Of a stretch of DNA of 64,000 bases, positions 33,065-44,055 are shown piece by piece (the first letter of the stretch is position 1; every line of letters begins with the position of its first letter). The notes under the pieces are model-generated. The model was not told where the DNA came from. It saw only the letters and a program-made list of their open reading frames with translations, and searched no databases. The stretch is from Synanceia verrucosa (taxonomy: Eukaryota; Chordata; Actinopteri; Perciformes; Synanceiidae), in the NCBI GenBank assembly GCA_029721515.1, contig CM056553.1, forward strand, positions 14,512,447-14,576,446, given 5' to 3'. The position numbers were made by a program, and so were the translations under genes.

Positions 33065-35440
33065 CTCTAGAGGAGAGTCTGGTTCATCCAGGATGCTCTT
33101 CTCACTCTGTATCCGCTGCATCGTCCCTGTAGAACTGGGGTCCATTATCAGCACGTTCTGACTACCAGCTCTGCCGAACTTACAGTCACTCTTTCTGGAG
33201 TCAGTGGTCCTGCACACCTCGTAGTTGTACACGTGTTGGAGAGTCCCTGTCCCCAAAGTGTCTGAGTAACGTGGTGGATAATATGGAATCACAGGGAGAT
33301 TGGAGTGATACAGGATGCGAGACTGTCTCCACCTGTAGATCTTCACTGATATAATAACCACTAAACACGTGATGAAGAGGAAGGAGACTACAGCCAGAGC
33401 CAACACTAAGTAAAAAGTCAGGTTGTCATTGTACTCCTTGTCGTGTGTAAAGTCAGTGAACTCAGACAGCACTTCAGGGAAGCTGTCCGCCACCGCCACG
33501 TTAACAATGACTGTAGCTGAACGAGAGGGCTGCCCGTTGTCCTCCACTATAACAGTCAGTCTTTGTTTCACAGCATCTTTATCGGTGACTTGGCGGATAG
33601 TTCTTATTTCTCCATTCTGTAAGCCCACTTCAAACAGCGCCCTGTCTGTGGCTTTCTGCAGTTTATAGGAGAGCCAGGCATTCTGTCCAGAGTCCACATC
33701 AACAGCCACCACTTTAGTGACCAGATAACCCACATCTGCTGAACGAGGCACCATTTCAGCCACCACAGAGCCACCAGTCTGGACTGGGTACAGAACCTGA
33801 GGAGGGTTGTCGTTCTGGTCCTGGATCAGTATTTTCACAGTCACGTTGCTGCTGAGTGGAGGAGAACCTCCATCCTGAGCTTTGACCCGGAAGTGGAAGT
33901 CTTTGATCTGCTCGTAGTCAAAAGAGCGCACTGCATGGATGACTCCACTGTCAGCACTGACGGACACATATGAGGAGACTGGCACTCCGTTAACAGAGGA
34001 GTCCTCCAGGATGTAAGAAACTCTGGCATTCTGGTTCCAGTCAGCGTCTCTGGCTTTCACTGTGAATATAGAGAGGCCTGGTGTGTTGTTCTCTACAATG
34101 TAGGCCTCATATGAGCTCCTCTCAAAGACAGGCGCGTTATCATTCACATCAGAGATCTGTAAGGTGAGAGTGACGCTGCTAGAGAGGGAGGGCACTCCCT
34201 CATCAGAGCAGGTCACTGTGATATTATACTCTGAGGATCGCTCTCTGTCTAATTGACTTTCTGTTATAACGGTAAAGAAATTATTTGTTGTCGATTTAAT
34301 GGCGAATGGAATATTGTTGTGTAAAACACACATGACTTTGCCGTTATCATTTGAGTCTGCATCCTGTATATTAAGCATTGTTACAACTGTCCCCGGTTGT
34401 ACGTTCTCAGATACTGTGTTTGAGTTAGACATGATGTTAATGGATGGAGGGTTATCATTTGTATCTGTCACGTCTACAATTACTCGACATGCGTCTGACA
34501 ATCCTCCCTGATCTGATACCTGAACATCCAACTCATAAAGTCTCCTTTTTTCATAATCTACATTTCCAATTAAAGTCAATACTCCAGCATTGGCATCGAT
34601 TTCAAAGAGACCTGCTGCTGCAGATTTTGAAATCGTGTATGTAACTATACCGTTACTGCCTTTATCCATGTCTGTAGCCCTTACAGTAGTTATTACAGTG
34701 CCAAGAGGGGCATTCTCACTTACACTTGCTTTGTATTCCAGTTTTGAACAAACGGGTGGGTTATCATTAGCATCTAACACATTTATGTTAATCTGTATTG
34801 TCCCCGAAAGCTGTGGCTCACCTCCATCCAGAGCGGTCAGTGTTAATGATATATGCTCATGTTTTTCTCGGTCTAATGGTTTCTGTAAAACCATCTCGAC
34901 ATGTTTACTCCCATCTCCTCTGTTGATGGTTTTCAGAGCGAAGGTATCACTGGGTTTCAGGGCGTAGCTGTTCAATCCGTTTACACCAACATCATCGTCT
35001 AATGCTTTCTCCAAGACGAACCGAGCTCCAGTAAGAGCTGATTCACTAATTTCATATTTCATTTCACCTCTGTCAAATGTCGGAGGGTTGTCATTTACAT
35101 CGGTAATTTCGACAGTAACCGTGTAAAACTCCATCGGGTTTTCTAGGATCATTTGAAAATGCAGTGCGCAAGGCATTGTTTGACCGCATAGGGCTTCTCT
35201 GTCTATTCTGTTTTTAATAAGGAGCACTCCTCTTTCTCTCCTCAACTCAATATATTCATCAGTGTTACCAGAATAAATACGAGCTTTACCGGACTTCAGT
35301 CTTTCCACACCTAAACCCAAATCCTGAGCTATATTTCCTATCAGAGCCCCCTTTGCCATTTCCTCGGGAATGGAGTAGCTGACTTGTCCGTGCACTATAC
35401 TGACAGAAAGCAGCGAGACAAACAACACTTGCCATCCCAT
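33065..35440 (-). CDS. pcdhg: Protocadherin gamma variable exon V10
   Basis: 792 codons to GAG|GTTAGA, three shorter than the array exons. Start at MGWQVLFVSLLSVSIVHG; the usual DRTM is STGTM here, and an in-frame Met lies 19 codons upstream (35497). EC1 contains LGVERLKSGKARIYSGNTDE and C-GQTMP-C. EC2-EC4 are unlike V1-V9: VLEKALDDDVGVNGLNSY in EC2, PPVCSKLEYKASVSENAP opening EC3 with an extra cysteine, and SKSAAAGLFEIDANAGVLTL in EC3. EC2 contains an RGD tripeptide (INRGDGSK). From EYNITVTCSDEG on, the sequence is the common form, so the conversion boundary is sharp near 34240. Confidence 0.95.
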
Positions 35441-35660
35441 CGTTCCAGTCGACACGTCGGTGAAGAAAATTAGAAAATCCTCGTTTTTTTTCTCCACAGG
35501 TTGCGATTTCGACCTTCAGATTCACATATATGTTCCTAAAGATAGAACATAACCTAGATTGTGGAACAAAGAAATCCCATTGTGCCGTGCAGGCGTATGC
35601 CGTGGCAGTCCCGACTGTTAATTCTGCCTCTGTATCCCAGTGTACTATGCTGAGGTATAG

Positions 35661-35720
35661 GGGAGGTACTGCAACAAATGCCTCCTCAGCAACTCGATGG
35701 CCAACAGCGTCCCTCTCTGT
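35661..35720 (-). promoter_or_regulatory. V10 promoter: CSE variant and CAGTACCTCCC block
   Basis: CSE core minus GGGACGCTGTTGGCC at 35697-35720 (the GGGAC class); block CAGTACCTCCC at 35661-35671. About 270 bp upstream of the start. Confidence 0.75.
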
Positions 35721-36063
35721 TCAATAGATTGAACTGCACGACCTCTGACTGTGCAACCACAATATAAAAAACCATTCTAACAAACAATAATTGCCAGGAA
35801 ATATCTTCATGAATTGAAATTCTGCGGAAACGGTTATATTCTCTCCTGCTTACTTTACTGATCAATAACAGACAGATGACTAAATGAGATAGAGTATGAA
35901 AAAATAAACAATCAAACAAACAAAAAGGTACGAACACATATACATACAGGTACTGTTCCACAGGCAAAATCACAGATAAGTCAAAGAGGAAAATATGGAG
36001 AAAATGAAAATGATGTTTCAGGATATCAAACCCATGAAGAATTGCAGTGAAAGAATTACTGTG

Positions 36064-36084
36064 TACACTGTCCGTGATGGTGAA
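36064..36084 (-). promoter_or_regulatory. RE1/NRSE candidate (two mismatches)
   Basis: TTCACCATC-AC-GGACAGTGTA: perfect right half and spacing, two left-half mismatches. Confidence 0.5.
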
Positions 36085-36290
36085 GAATAAATAGCAACAC
36101 TTAATGTAGCACAATTAATGGATCCTGGGTACACTCCTTTAGGGGCCCCCAGAAGTTATAGATAGGCTATTCCAAATATTGTGAATAACACCCGATGTTG
36201 TTTTTATGTAACGAACAAACAGGTGGACTAAGGGAGGAACTATAATGACACAATAACAAAGAGGAGCTGGAAAATCTCTCTCTCTGGCGG

Positions 36291-36295
36291 ACACA

Positions 36296-36344
<49 letters not shown>
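36291..36344. repeat. Compound (AC)n(AG)n microsatellite
   Basis: About 11 AC units run directly into about 15 AG units. Confidence 0.95.
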
Positions 36345-36346
<2 letters not shown>

Positions 36347-36382
36347 GATGCAGGGCGAAAATGTGGAGTCTCTTGATTATAC

Positions 36383-36403
36383 TGTGCTGTCCATGGTGCT
36401 GAA
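36383..36403 (-). promoter_or_regulatory. RE1/NRSE element (perfect core)
   Basis: TTCAGCACC-AT-GGACAGCACA on the minus strand, about 125 bp 3' of the V11 donor. Confidence 0.82.
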
Positions 36404-36526
36404 TATGAACACCCGCACAATGAAGTTCAGGATTTCTCTCAACAACTTAAACTAAATTGAAATTCAGTAGGGAAAATGTCGGATTTGCAACGATATAACA
36501 GTCTGGTCACTGTGTGGAAAACTAAC

Positions 36527-38911
36527 CTCCAGAGGAGAGTCTGGTTCATCCAGGATGCTCTTCTCACTCTGTATCCGCTGCATCGTCCCTGTAGAACTGG
36601 GGTCCATTATCAGCACGTTCTGACTACCAGCTCTGCCGAACTTACAGTCACTCTTTCTGGAGTCAGTGGTCCTGCACACCTCGTAGTTGTACACGTGTTG
36701 GAGAGTCCCTGTCCCCAAAGTGTCTGAGTAACGTGGTGGATAATATGGAATCACAGGGAGATTGGAGTGATACAGGATGCGAGACTGTCTCCACCTGTAG
36801 ATCTTCACTGATATAATAACCACTAAACACGTGATGAAGAGGAAGGAGACTACAGCCAGAGCCAACACTAAGTAAAAAGTCAGGTTGTCATTGTACTCCT
36901 TGTCGTGTGTAAAGTCAGTGAACTCAGACAGCACTTCAGGGAAGCTGTCCGCCACCGCCACGTTAACAATGACTGTAGCTGAACGAGAGGGCTGCCCGTT
37001 GTCCTCCACTATAACAGTCAGTCTTTGTTTCACAGCATCTTTATCAGTGACTTGGCGGATAGTTCTTATTTCTCCATTCTGTAAGCCCACTTCAAACAGC
37101 GCCCTGTCTGTGGCTTTCTGCAGTTTATAGGAGAGCCAGGCATTCTGTCCAGAGTCCACATCAACAGCCACCACTTTAGTGACCAGATAGCCCACATCTG
37201 CTGAACGAGGCACCATTTCAGCCACCACAGAGCCACCAGTCTGGACTGGGTACAGAACCTGAGGAGGGTTGTCGTTCTGGTCCTGGATCAGTATTTTCAC
37301 ACTCACGTTGCTGCTGAGTGGAGGAGAACCTCCATCCTGAGCTTTGACCCGGAAGTGGAAGTCTTTGATCTGCTCGTAGTCAAAAGAGCGCACTGCATGG
37401 ATGACTCCACTATCAGCACTGACGGATACATATGAGGAGACTGGCACTCCGTTAACAGAGGAGTCCTCCAGGATGTAAGAAACTCGGGCATTCTGGTTCC
37501 AGTCAGCGTCTCTGGCTTTCACTGTGAATATAGAGAGGCCTGGTGTGTTGTTTTCTACAATGTAGGCCTCATATGAGCTCCTCTCAAAGACAGGCGCGTT
37601 ATCATTCACATCAGAGATCTGTAAGGTGAGAGTGACGCTGCTGGAGAGGGAGGGCACTCCCTCATCAGAGCAGGTCACTGTGATATTATACTCTGAAGAG
37701 CTCTCTCTGTCTAAATCACTGTCTGTCATTAGGCTAAAGAAATTACTTGATGTTGGCTTCAATGTAAATGGTATATTTTCATTTACTGAGCAGTGAACTT
37801 TGCCATTATCTCCTGAATCTAAGTCCTGAACATTCACCATAGTCACAACAGTTGCTGCTTTAGCGTCCTCTGGAATTACATTAGTCTGTGACATCACATT
37901 AATAACTGGCTTGTTATCATTAATATCTATCACTTCCACTGTGATCTTGCATGAATCTGTCAGCCCTCCTTCATCACTGGCTTGCACATGTATTTGATAG
38001 TAACGTGCCTTTTCATAATCCACATTACTTTTTGAGATCAAATCCCCATTAAATTCATCAATTTCAAACATGTCTCGTACATCTGCAGCTGTGTTGGATA
38101 TTAAATAGGTAATTTTTGAATTTAATCCTTTATCAGCATCTGAAGCACTGACCCTGGTTATGACCGTACCTTTAGGGGCATTTTCAGATATTGTCGATTT
38201 GTAAACTGTCTTTGTAAAAACAGGCGCATTGTCATTGACATCAAGCACCGTCACATGTATCTGTGCTGTGCCAGAGAGACTTGGTTCTCCTCCGTCCACC
38301 GCAGTCAACACCAAAGATATCTCCTCTTGTTTTTCTCTATCAAGTGATTTTTTTAAAATCATTTCAACAATCTTTTCTCCATCAGGCTGATCTATCAGTT
38401 TCAGAACAAAATTCTCGGTCTTAGTCAAAAAATAACTCTGCAGACTATTCATGCCAACATCGGGATCTATTGCTCTCTCCAACAGAAATTTTGCTCCTGT
38501 TACAGCTGATTCGCTTATTTTAAATTTCATTTCAGATTTTTCAAACATTGGGGTGTTATCATTGATATCTGTGATTTCGACAGCAATGGTGTAAAACTCC
38601 ATAGGATTTTCTAGAATGAGCTGAAAATGCAAAGCACAGGGCGTCGTCTGTCCACATAAAGCCTCTCTGTCTATTCTCTCTTTGATAAGGAGGACTCCTC
38701 TCTCTCTGTTCAGCTCGATGTATTTTGCACTGTCTCCTGTAAAAATCCGAGCTTTGCCCGATGTTAGTCTCTTTCTGTCCAAACCTAAATCCTGAGCAAT
38801 ATTACCTATAAACGACCCTTTTACCATTTCCTCAGGAATCGAGTAACTGACTTGTCCGAGCACCGATGAGAGAGAAAGGATGGAGATAAAGAACAACACC
38901 TGCAGCCTCAT
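36527..38911 (-). CDS. pcdhg: Protocadherin gamma variable exon V11
   Basis: 795 codons to GAG|GTTAGT, starting MRLQVLFFISILSLSSVLG; in-frame Mets lie 5 and 7 codons upstream (MQMSDRTM), either of which could be used. EC1 has EEMVKGSFIGN and LGLDRKRLTSGKARIFTGDS. EC2 has LLERAIDPDVGMNSLQSYFL and IDQPDGEKIVEMILKKSLD. EC3 shows an atypical NGDLISKSNVDYEK where most exons have NGEITLIGN. EC4 has VIPEDAKAATVVTMVNVQD. The join to the common region reads DRESSSEYNITV rather than DRERSSEYNITV, so the conversion tract starts just after this point. Confidence 0.95.
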
Positions 38912-39131
38912 TGTTCTGTCCGACATTTGCAAGCAACACGGATCCCGTTGTAGTCCTGTTTCCGTTGGAATAAAAAACCTGATGTATTTCCTCGCCGTCT
39001 ACCAAACCATTTTAGAAAAAAGTAGAAAATATTTTGTGAACTGCAGCTGTCCGCGTCGACGACGACTGTTCTCTTACTCTGTAATATTCGCACTGTGAGT
39101 GGTTTCCTCTGATAAGACCAGAAGACTATAG

Positions 39132-39194
39132 GGGAGGTACTGTTGAAACCTGTCCTACAGTTATTACAGACAAGCCTACAGCGGCCCTAAGAGT
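39132..39194 (-). promoter_or_regulatory. V11 promoter: CSE and CAGTACCTCCC block
   Basis: CSE at 39171-39194 (minus ACTCTTAGGGCCGCTGTAGG); block at 39132-39142. About 260 bp upstream of the start. Confidence 0.8.
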
Positions 39195-39613
39195 ACAATC
39201 TGATGTACTACACTCATCTGTGTAAATGGAAAAGCAATGGAGCTTCTCAGTTTGTAGAGAGACCAGATTACAATATTTATCCTCAACGCTGCTTCTTCCA
39301 ACCCATGTTGAGAGGAGACATTTATCTGTCAATTTACACCACAGGAACCAGACAATAGCAGCGACGATAAGAATATTAGTTTTTAAAAACACAGAGACAG
39401 AAATAACCAGTATTGGGCAAATATATGTGAAAGTATTGAATACACAAATATAAAATATATTATCAAAACTGAAAGACAATAATGTTTTAATTTATAAAAG
39501 CGACATAAAAACAAATATGATGTGAAATTAGATCAGAAAAAAAACATAAGACTCAGGAATAATCAAACATGAGAACATACAAGACAAGTTGAACAGGAGG
39601 ATATATTATGTAT

Positions 39614-39634
39614 TTCGCTGTCTGCAGTTCTGAC
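39614..39634 (-). promoter_or_regulatory. RE1/NRSE element (one mismatch)
   Basis: GTCAGAACT-GC-AGACAGCGAA: canonical spacing, one core mismatch (T at position 9). Confidence 0.6.
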
Positions 39635-40065
39635 GTGAATCCATTATGCATGTGAGCTAAAACCAACAGAGAACACAAAATCTTGAAATAATGGTAATTC
39701 CTAAAGAAGCAGGATATCTTGGAAATATGCGGAAGACTTTCCGAGAAAAAAAATAATTCCATGATGACTGCTACAACATCGACATGTAGGCTATTACTGC
39801 TATAGTAGCTACAATCCAGACAATACATGCCAGTTTTCAAATATGCAAGATAACGTATTAAAAATATATTTTTTAGAATGACCACGTGACATAAACCAAC
39901 ATTATAATCGACCACAAAAACTCCTGCTGTATAAACAATAAAGTACGTATACGTGCTTTACGTAATAATAGTACGATAGTCTGTTACTTAGAGAAAAAAT
40001 AGAATGTAACTAAATATAATTCAAATTAATGACAATACACTGAAGCGATATTAAAGCGGTCTAAC

Positions 40066-42450
40066 CTCTAGAGGAGAGTCTGGTTCATCCAGGATGCTCT
40101 TCTCACTCTGTATCCGCTGCATCGTCCCTGTAGAACTGGGGTCCATTATCAGCACGTTCTGACTACCAGCTCTGCCGAACTTACAGTCACTCTTTCTGGA
40201 GTCAGTGGTCCTGCACACCTCGTAGTTGTACACGTGTTGGAGAGTCCCTGTCCCCAAAGTGTCTGAGTAACGTGGTGGATAATATGGAATCACAGGGAGA
40301 TTGGAGTGATACAGGATGCGAGACTGTCTCCACCTGTAGATCTTCACTGATATAATGACCACTAAACACGTGATGAAGAGGAAGGACACTACAGCCAGAG
40401 CCAACACTAAGTAAAAAGTCAGGTTGTCATTGTACTCCTTGTCGTGTGTAAAGTCAGTGAACTCAGACAGCACTTCAGGGAAGCTGTCCGCCACCGCCAC
40501 GTTAACAATGACTGTAGCTGAACGAGAGGGCTGCCCGTTGTCCTCCACTATAACAGTCAGTCTTTGTTTCACAGCATCTTTATCGGTGACTTGGCGGATA
40601 GTTCTTATTTCTCCATTCTGTAAGCCCACTTCAAACAGCGCCCTGTCTGTGGCTTTCTGCAGTTTATAGGAGAGCCAGGCATTCTGTCCAGAGTCCACAT
40701 CAACAGCCACCACTTTAGTGACCAGATAGCCCACATCTGCTGAACGAGGCACCATTTCAGCCACCACAGAGCCACCAGTCTGGACTGGGTACAGAACCTG
40801 AGGAGGGTTGTCGTTCTGGTCCTGGATCAGTATTTTCACACTCACGTTGCTGCTGAGTGGAGGAGAACCTCCATCCTGAGCTTTGACTCGGAAGTGGAAG
40901 TCTTTGATCTGCTCGTAGTCAAAAGAGCGCACTGCATGGATGACTCCACTATCAGCACTGACGGACACATATGAGGAGACTGGCACTCCGTTAACAGAGG
41001 AGTCCTCCAGGATGTAAGAAACTCGGGCATTCTGGTTCCAGTCAGCGTCTCTGGCTTTCACTGTGAATACAGAGAGGCCTGGTGTATTGTTCTCTACAAT
41101 GTAGGCCTCATATGAGCTCCTCTCAAAGACAGGCGCGTTATCATTCACATCAGAGATCTGTAAGGTGAGAGTGACGCTGCTGGAGAGGGAGGGCACTCCC
41201 TCATCAGAGCAGGTCACTGTGATATTATACTCTGAGGATCTCTCTCTGTCTAAATCACTGTCTGTTGTTAAGCTAAAGAAGTTATTTGACGTTGAGGAAA
41301 TTGTGAACGGAATGTTCTCATTAATGTAACATTGAACCTTTCCGTTTTCGCCCGAGTCTGGATCTTGGATATTTATCATTGTCACCACGGTGTCGGGTTG
41401 AATGTCCTCTTTTATCGTACTGGACTTCGACATTACATTTATAACAGGAACATTGTCATTTGTGTCCGTTATTTCCACTATGATTTTACACGAGTCAGTT
41501 AGTCCTCCTTCATCACTGGCCTGGACATGTATTTGATATTGTCGCTTTCTTTCAAAGTCAGTGTTGCCAAAAAGTGTAACTTCTCCTGTCTCTTTGTTAA
41601 TCTCAAATAATTCGGACACGTTGTCGAGCAGATTGAGTATAGCATAAGATATTTTGCCATTCGATCCTTCATCTGAATCAGAAGCACTAACAATCACTAC
41701 TTCCGTCCCTGGCGGTGAGTTTTCCTTAATGGTGGATTTATATATCTTCTGCGTAAAAACTGGAGCATTATCATTAATATCTAGCACACTGATAAGTATC
41801 TGAACAGTACTGGAAAGCTGAGGATCACCACCGTCTACTGCAGTCAGTACAAGCGACAAACGATCCTCCTTTTCTCGATCTAATGGTTTCCGTAAAACAA
41901 TTTCCACCATCTTGCTTCCATCTGCTTGATTTTGCAGCCTCAAGACAAAATGATCAGTTGGCTTTAACAGATAGCTTTGAAGGCCATTCAAACCAACATC
42001 CAAATCTACTGCCTGCTGCAACAAGAACACTGCTCCTGTGACAGCTGACTCGCTTATTCTGAATTGCATTTCACCTCTTTTAAATATCGGGGCGTTGTCG
42101 TTAATATCTGTAACCTCGACTGTAACGCTATAAAACTGCATGGGATTCTCTAATATGACCTGGAAATGTAAAGCGCAGGGCGCCGTCTGTGCGCAGATCA
42201 CCTCTCTGTCTATTTTCTCTTTGATGACGAGGACTCCTCTTTCTTTATTCAGCTCAATATACTCCGCATTGTCTCCCGTATAAATGCTAGCCTTTCCTGA
42301 TTTCAGTCTTTTCATATCCAAACCCAAATCTTGCGCAATATCACCCACGAAAGAGCCTTTGGGCATCTCCTCTGGGACGGAGTAGCTGACCTGCCCGATC
42401 ACTGAACTGAAATAAAGAATGGAGATTAACAGCAGCACTTGCCGTCTCAT
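40066..42450 (-). CDS. pcdhg: Protocadherin gamma variable exon V12
   Basis: 795 codons to GAG|GTTAGA. The open frame continues 89 codons upstream to 42717, but that part crosses the CAGTACCTCCC promoter block and nearly reaches the CSE, so it must be leader or promoter. The start is the NRTM methionine before MRRQVLLLISILYFSSVIG; the Met five codons earlier (MANRTM, 42465) has a good GACATGG context and is an equal candidate. EC1: EEMPKGSFVGDIAQDLGLDM and C-AQTAP-C. EC2: VFLLQQAVDLDVGLNGLQSY. EC3: KENSPPGTEVVIVSASDSDE. EC4: TNDNVPVINVMSKSSTIKED. EC5 reads GLSVFTVKARD where array exons have GLSIFTVKARD. Confidence 0.95.
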
Positions 42451-42681
42451 TGTTCTGTTCGCCATGTCCGTGTGAAAAGCACCGTGTAATATTCCTGTAA
42501 AGTCCGATCTTTTCTCCAGAGGAAGTATTTTTATGTCCTCGGATTGTGAGTAATCACCAGGTAGACCAGAAATGAAAGAAGTGAAGCAACAATATCCGCA
42601 CAATTTGACGTTTAGAGCGCCGGTTGTCGTTATCTGTACCGTCCGTTGTGTCCTTCTCTTGTTCCCGATCTGAAATGATGT

Positions 42682-42744
42682 GGGAGGTACTGCTGTTTCC
42701 TTCTCCTCAATAAACACAGACTGGTCAACAGCGGCCCTAAGAGT
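42682..42744 (-). promoter_or_regulatory. V12 promoter: CSE and CAGTACCTCCC block
   Basis: CSE at 42721-42744 (minus ACTCTTAGGGCCGCTGTTGA); block at 42682-42692. Confidence 0.82.
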
Positions 42745-42936
42745 TCATCATGTTGAACTACAGGATGCTGTGGTTGATGGAAAGTGAATGATGGTTTCTA
42801 AATAAGATCCTACATCCGATAGCCAGTTCCGCCAATTGAAAATAAAAATAACAAAAAAACTAGTAAGATTAGGAATACACGTTTTTTTTTCTATATATGT
42901 ATTTGAATCTGAGATAGAAAACCCAAGGAACAGAGG

Positions 42937-42946
42937 GAGGGAGAGC

Positions 42947-42980
<34 letters not shown>

Positions 42981-43165
42981 AAGAGACAGAGAGAAAGAGA
43001 CAGAGAAAGAGACAGAGAGAAAGAGAGAAAGAGACAGAGAGAAAGAGACAGAAAGAAAGAGACAGAGAAAGAGACAGAGAGAAAGAGACAGAGAGAGAGA
43101 CAGAGAGAAAGAGAGACAGAGAGAGAGAGAGAAAGAGACAGAGAGAAAGAGACAGAGAGAAAGAA

Positions 43166-43211
<46 letters not shown>

Positions 43212-43220
43212 AGAGAGCGA
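42937..43220. repeat. (GA)n/(GACA)n-rich microsatellite
   Basis: About 280 bases of GA, GACAGA and GAAA units on the plus strand, purine-rich on one strand throughout. All open frames here are Arg/Glu or Ser/Leu low-complexity and are not genes. Confidence 0.95.
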
Positions 43221-43572
43221 GCTGGATTTTGGTACACATAGGTGAGGAAATAAGCGCACTCACTTAAAAGAATATTTTCCTATTACGCACAAAGACACCA
43301 ACACACACAAGCTGCTCAAACTCGTTCTGACCACGGGGCAATTTAAATTTATAAACGCATGATATCACCCTCTTTGTAAAGCCTTCTTCAATCCCACACC
43401 TATGTAAATGATAATGATCGAGCTCATTCTTCAGATGTGTCACACACGGAATCATTAAAGACAAATAAGCTTAAAAATGTAAAAGTTTTTGACTGACACT
43501 ATGAACCACCTGCAAAAAGTGTTCGAACCCCAAACCATTGCATCTGTATAAAAATGTAAGCATTAAACCCTG

Positions 43573-43601
<29 letters not shown>
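43573..43601. repeat. (ATT)n microsatellite
   Basis: About nine ATT units. Confidence 0.9.
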
Positions 43602-43604
<3 letters not shown>

Positions 43605-43888
43605 AACGCTATTCAGAACATTGTGATTCAAAAATATCAGCTTTCATGATTCAAAAAAGAGAAACTATGCACCACATCTCCTCCAAGTATTCCTCATTCG
43701 CACTAAAGCAGAGAGTCTGACATGAAAGACCAAAACAAGTTAAACTAGTTAGCTGTCATCTGTGAGAATGTATATGTGCTTCACAAGCAAAATTTATAGA
43801 TGAAAATTAATACCTTTTATGACGAACAAAAAACTATTAACAGTTATCTTGAAACGGGAGAAAAAAAAATCACTGAGAAAAGGGTTGA

Positions 43889-43909
43889 GGCGCTGTCCAT
43901 GGTGCTGAA
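43889..43909 (-). promoter_or_regulatory. RE1/NRSE element (best match in window)
   Basis: TTCAGCACC-AT-GGACAGCGCC: perfect core and the full GCGCC right end of the RE1 consensus. It lies about 150 bp 3' of the V13 donor. Confidence 0.9.
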
Positions 43910-44055
43910 AAATAATCGATTCGAAGCAGCGTCAAGTTTTTTCTCCACCTTCAACGTGGGCAGAGAATTTCTGTTGTGAGTTGCCTCTGCAAAACAATAC
44001 GAATACCTATGGTCGTGTATAAAAGAAATTAAATTAGTATTTCTGGAAAACTAAC

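Larger units (their letters stand above)
35441..36526. other. Spacer V10-V11
   Basis: Holds the V10 promoter, two RE1 elements and a compound CA/GA microsatellite. The frames at 35686-36114 and 36139-36420 are low-complexity or without domain. Confidence 0.7.
38912..40065. other. Spacer V11-V12
   Basis: Holds the V11 promoter and one RE1 element; otherwise AT-rich without recognisable genes. Confidence 0.65.
42451..44055. other. Spacer V12-V13
   Basis: Holds the V12 promoter, a 280-base GA/GACA microsatellite, an (ATT)n tract and one strong RE1. The long frames over the microsatellite are repeat artefacts. Confidence 0.75.

Noticed and set aside
42451..42717. 89-codon N-terminal extension of V12
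   Set aside because: It runs through the promoter block almost to the CSE; the conserved signal peptide begins at the downstream Met.
42748..43267. Long open frames rich in Ser/Leu or Arg/Glu
   Set aside because: Pure consequence of the GA/GACA microsatellite, which lacks stops in several frames.
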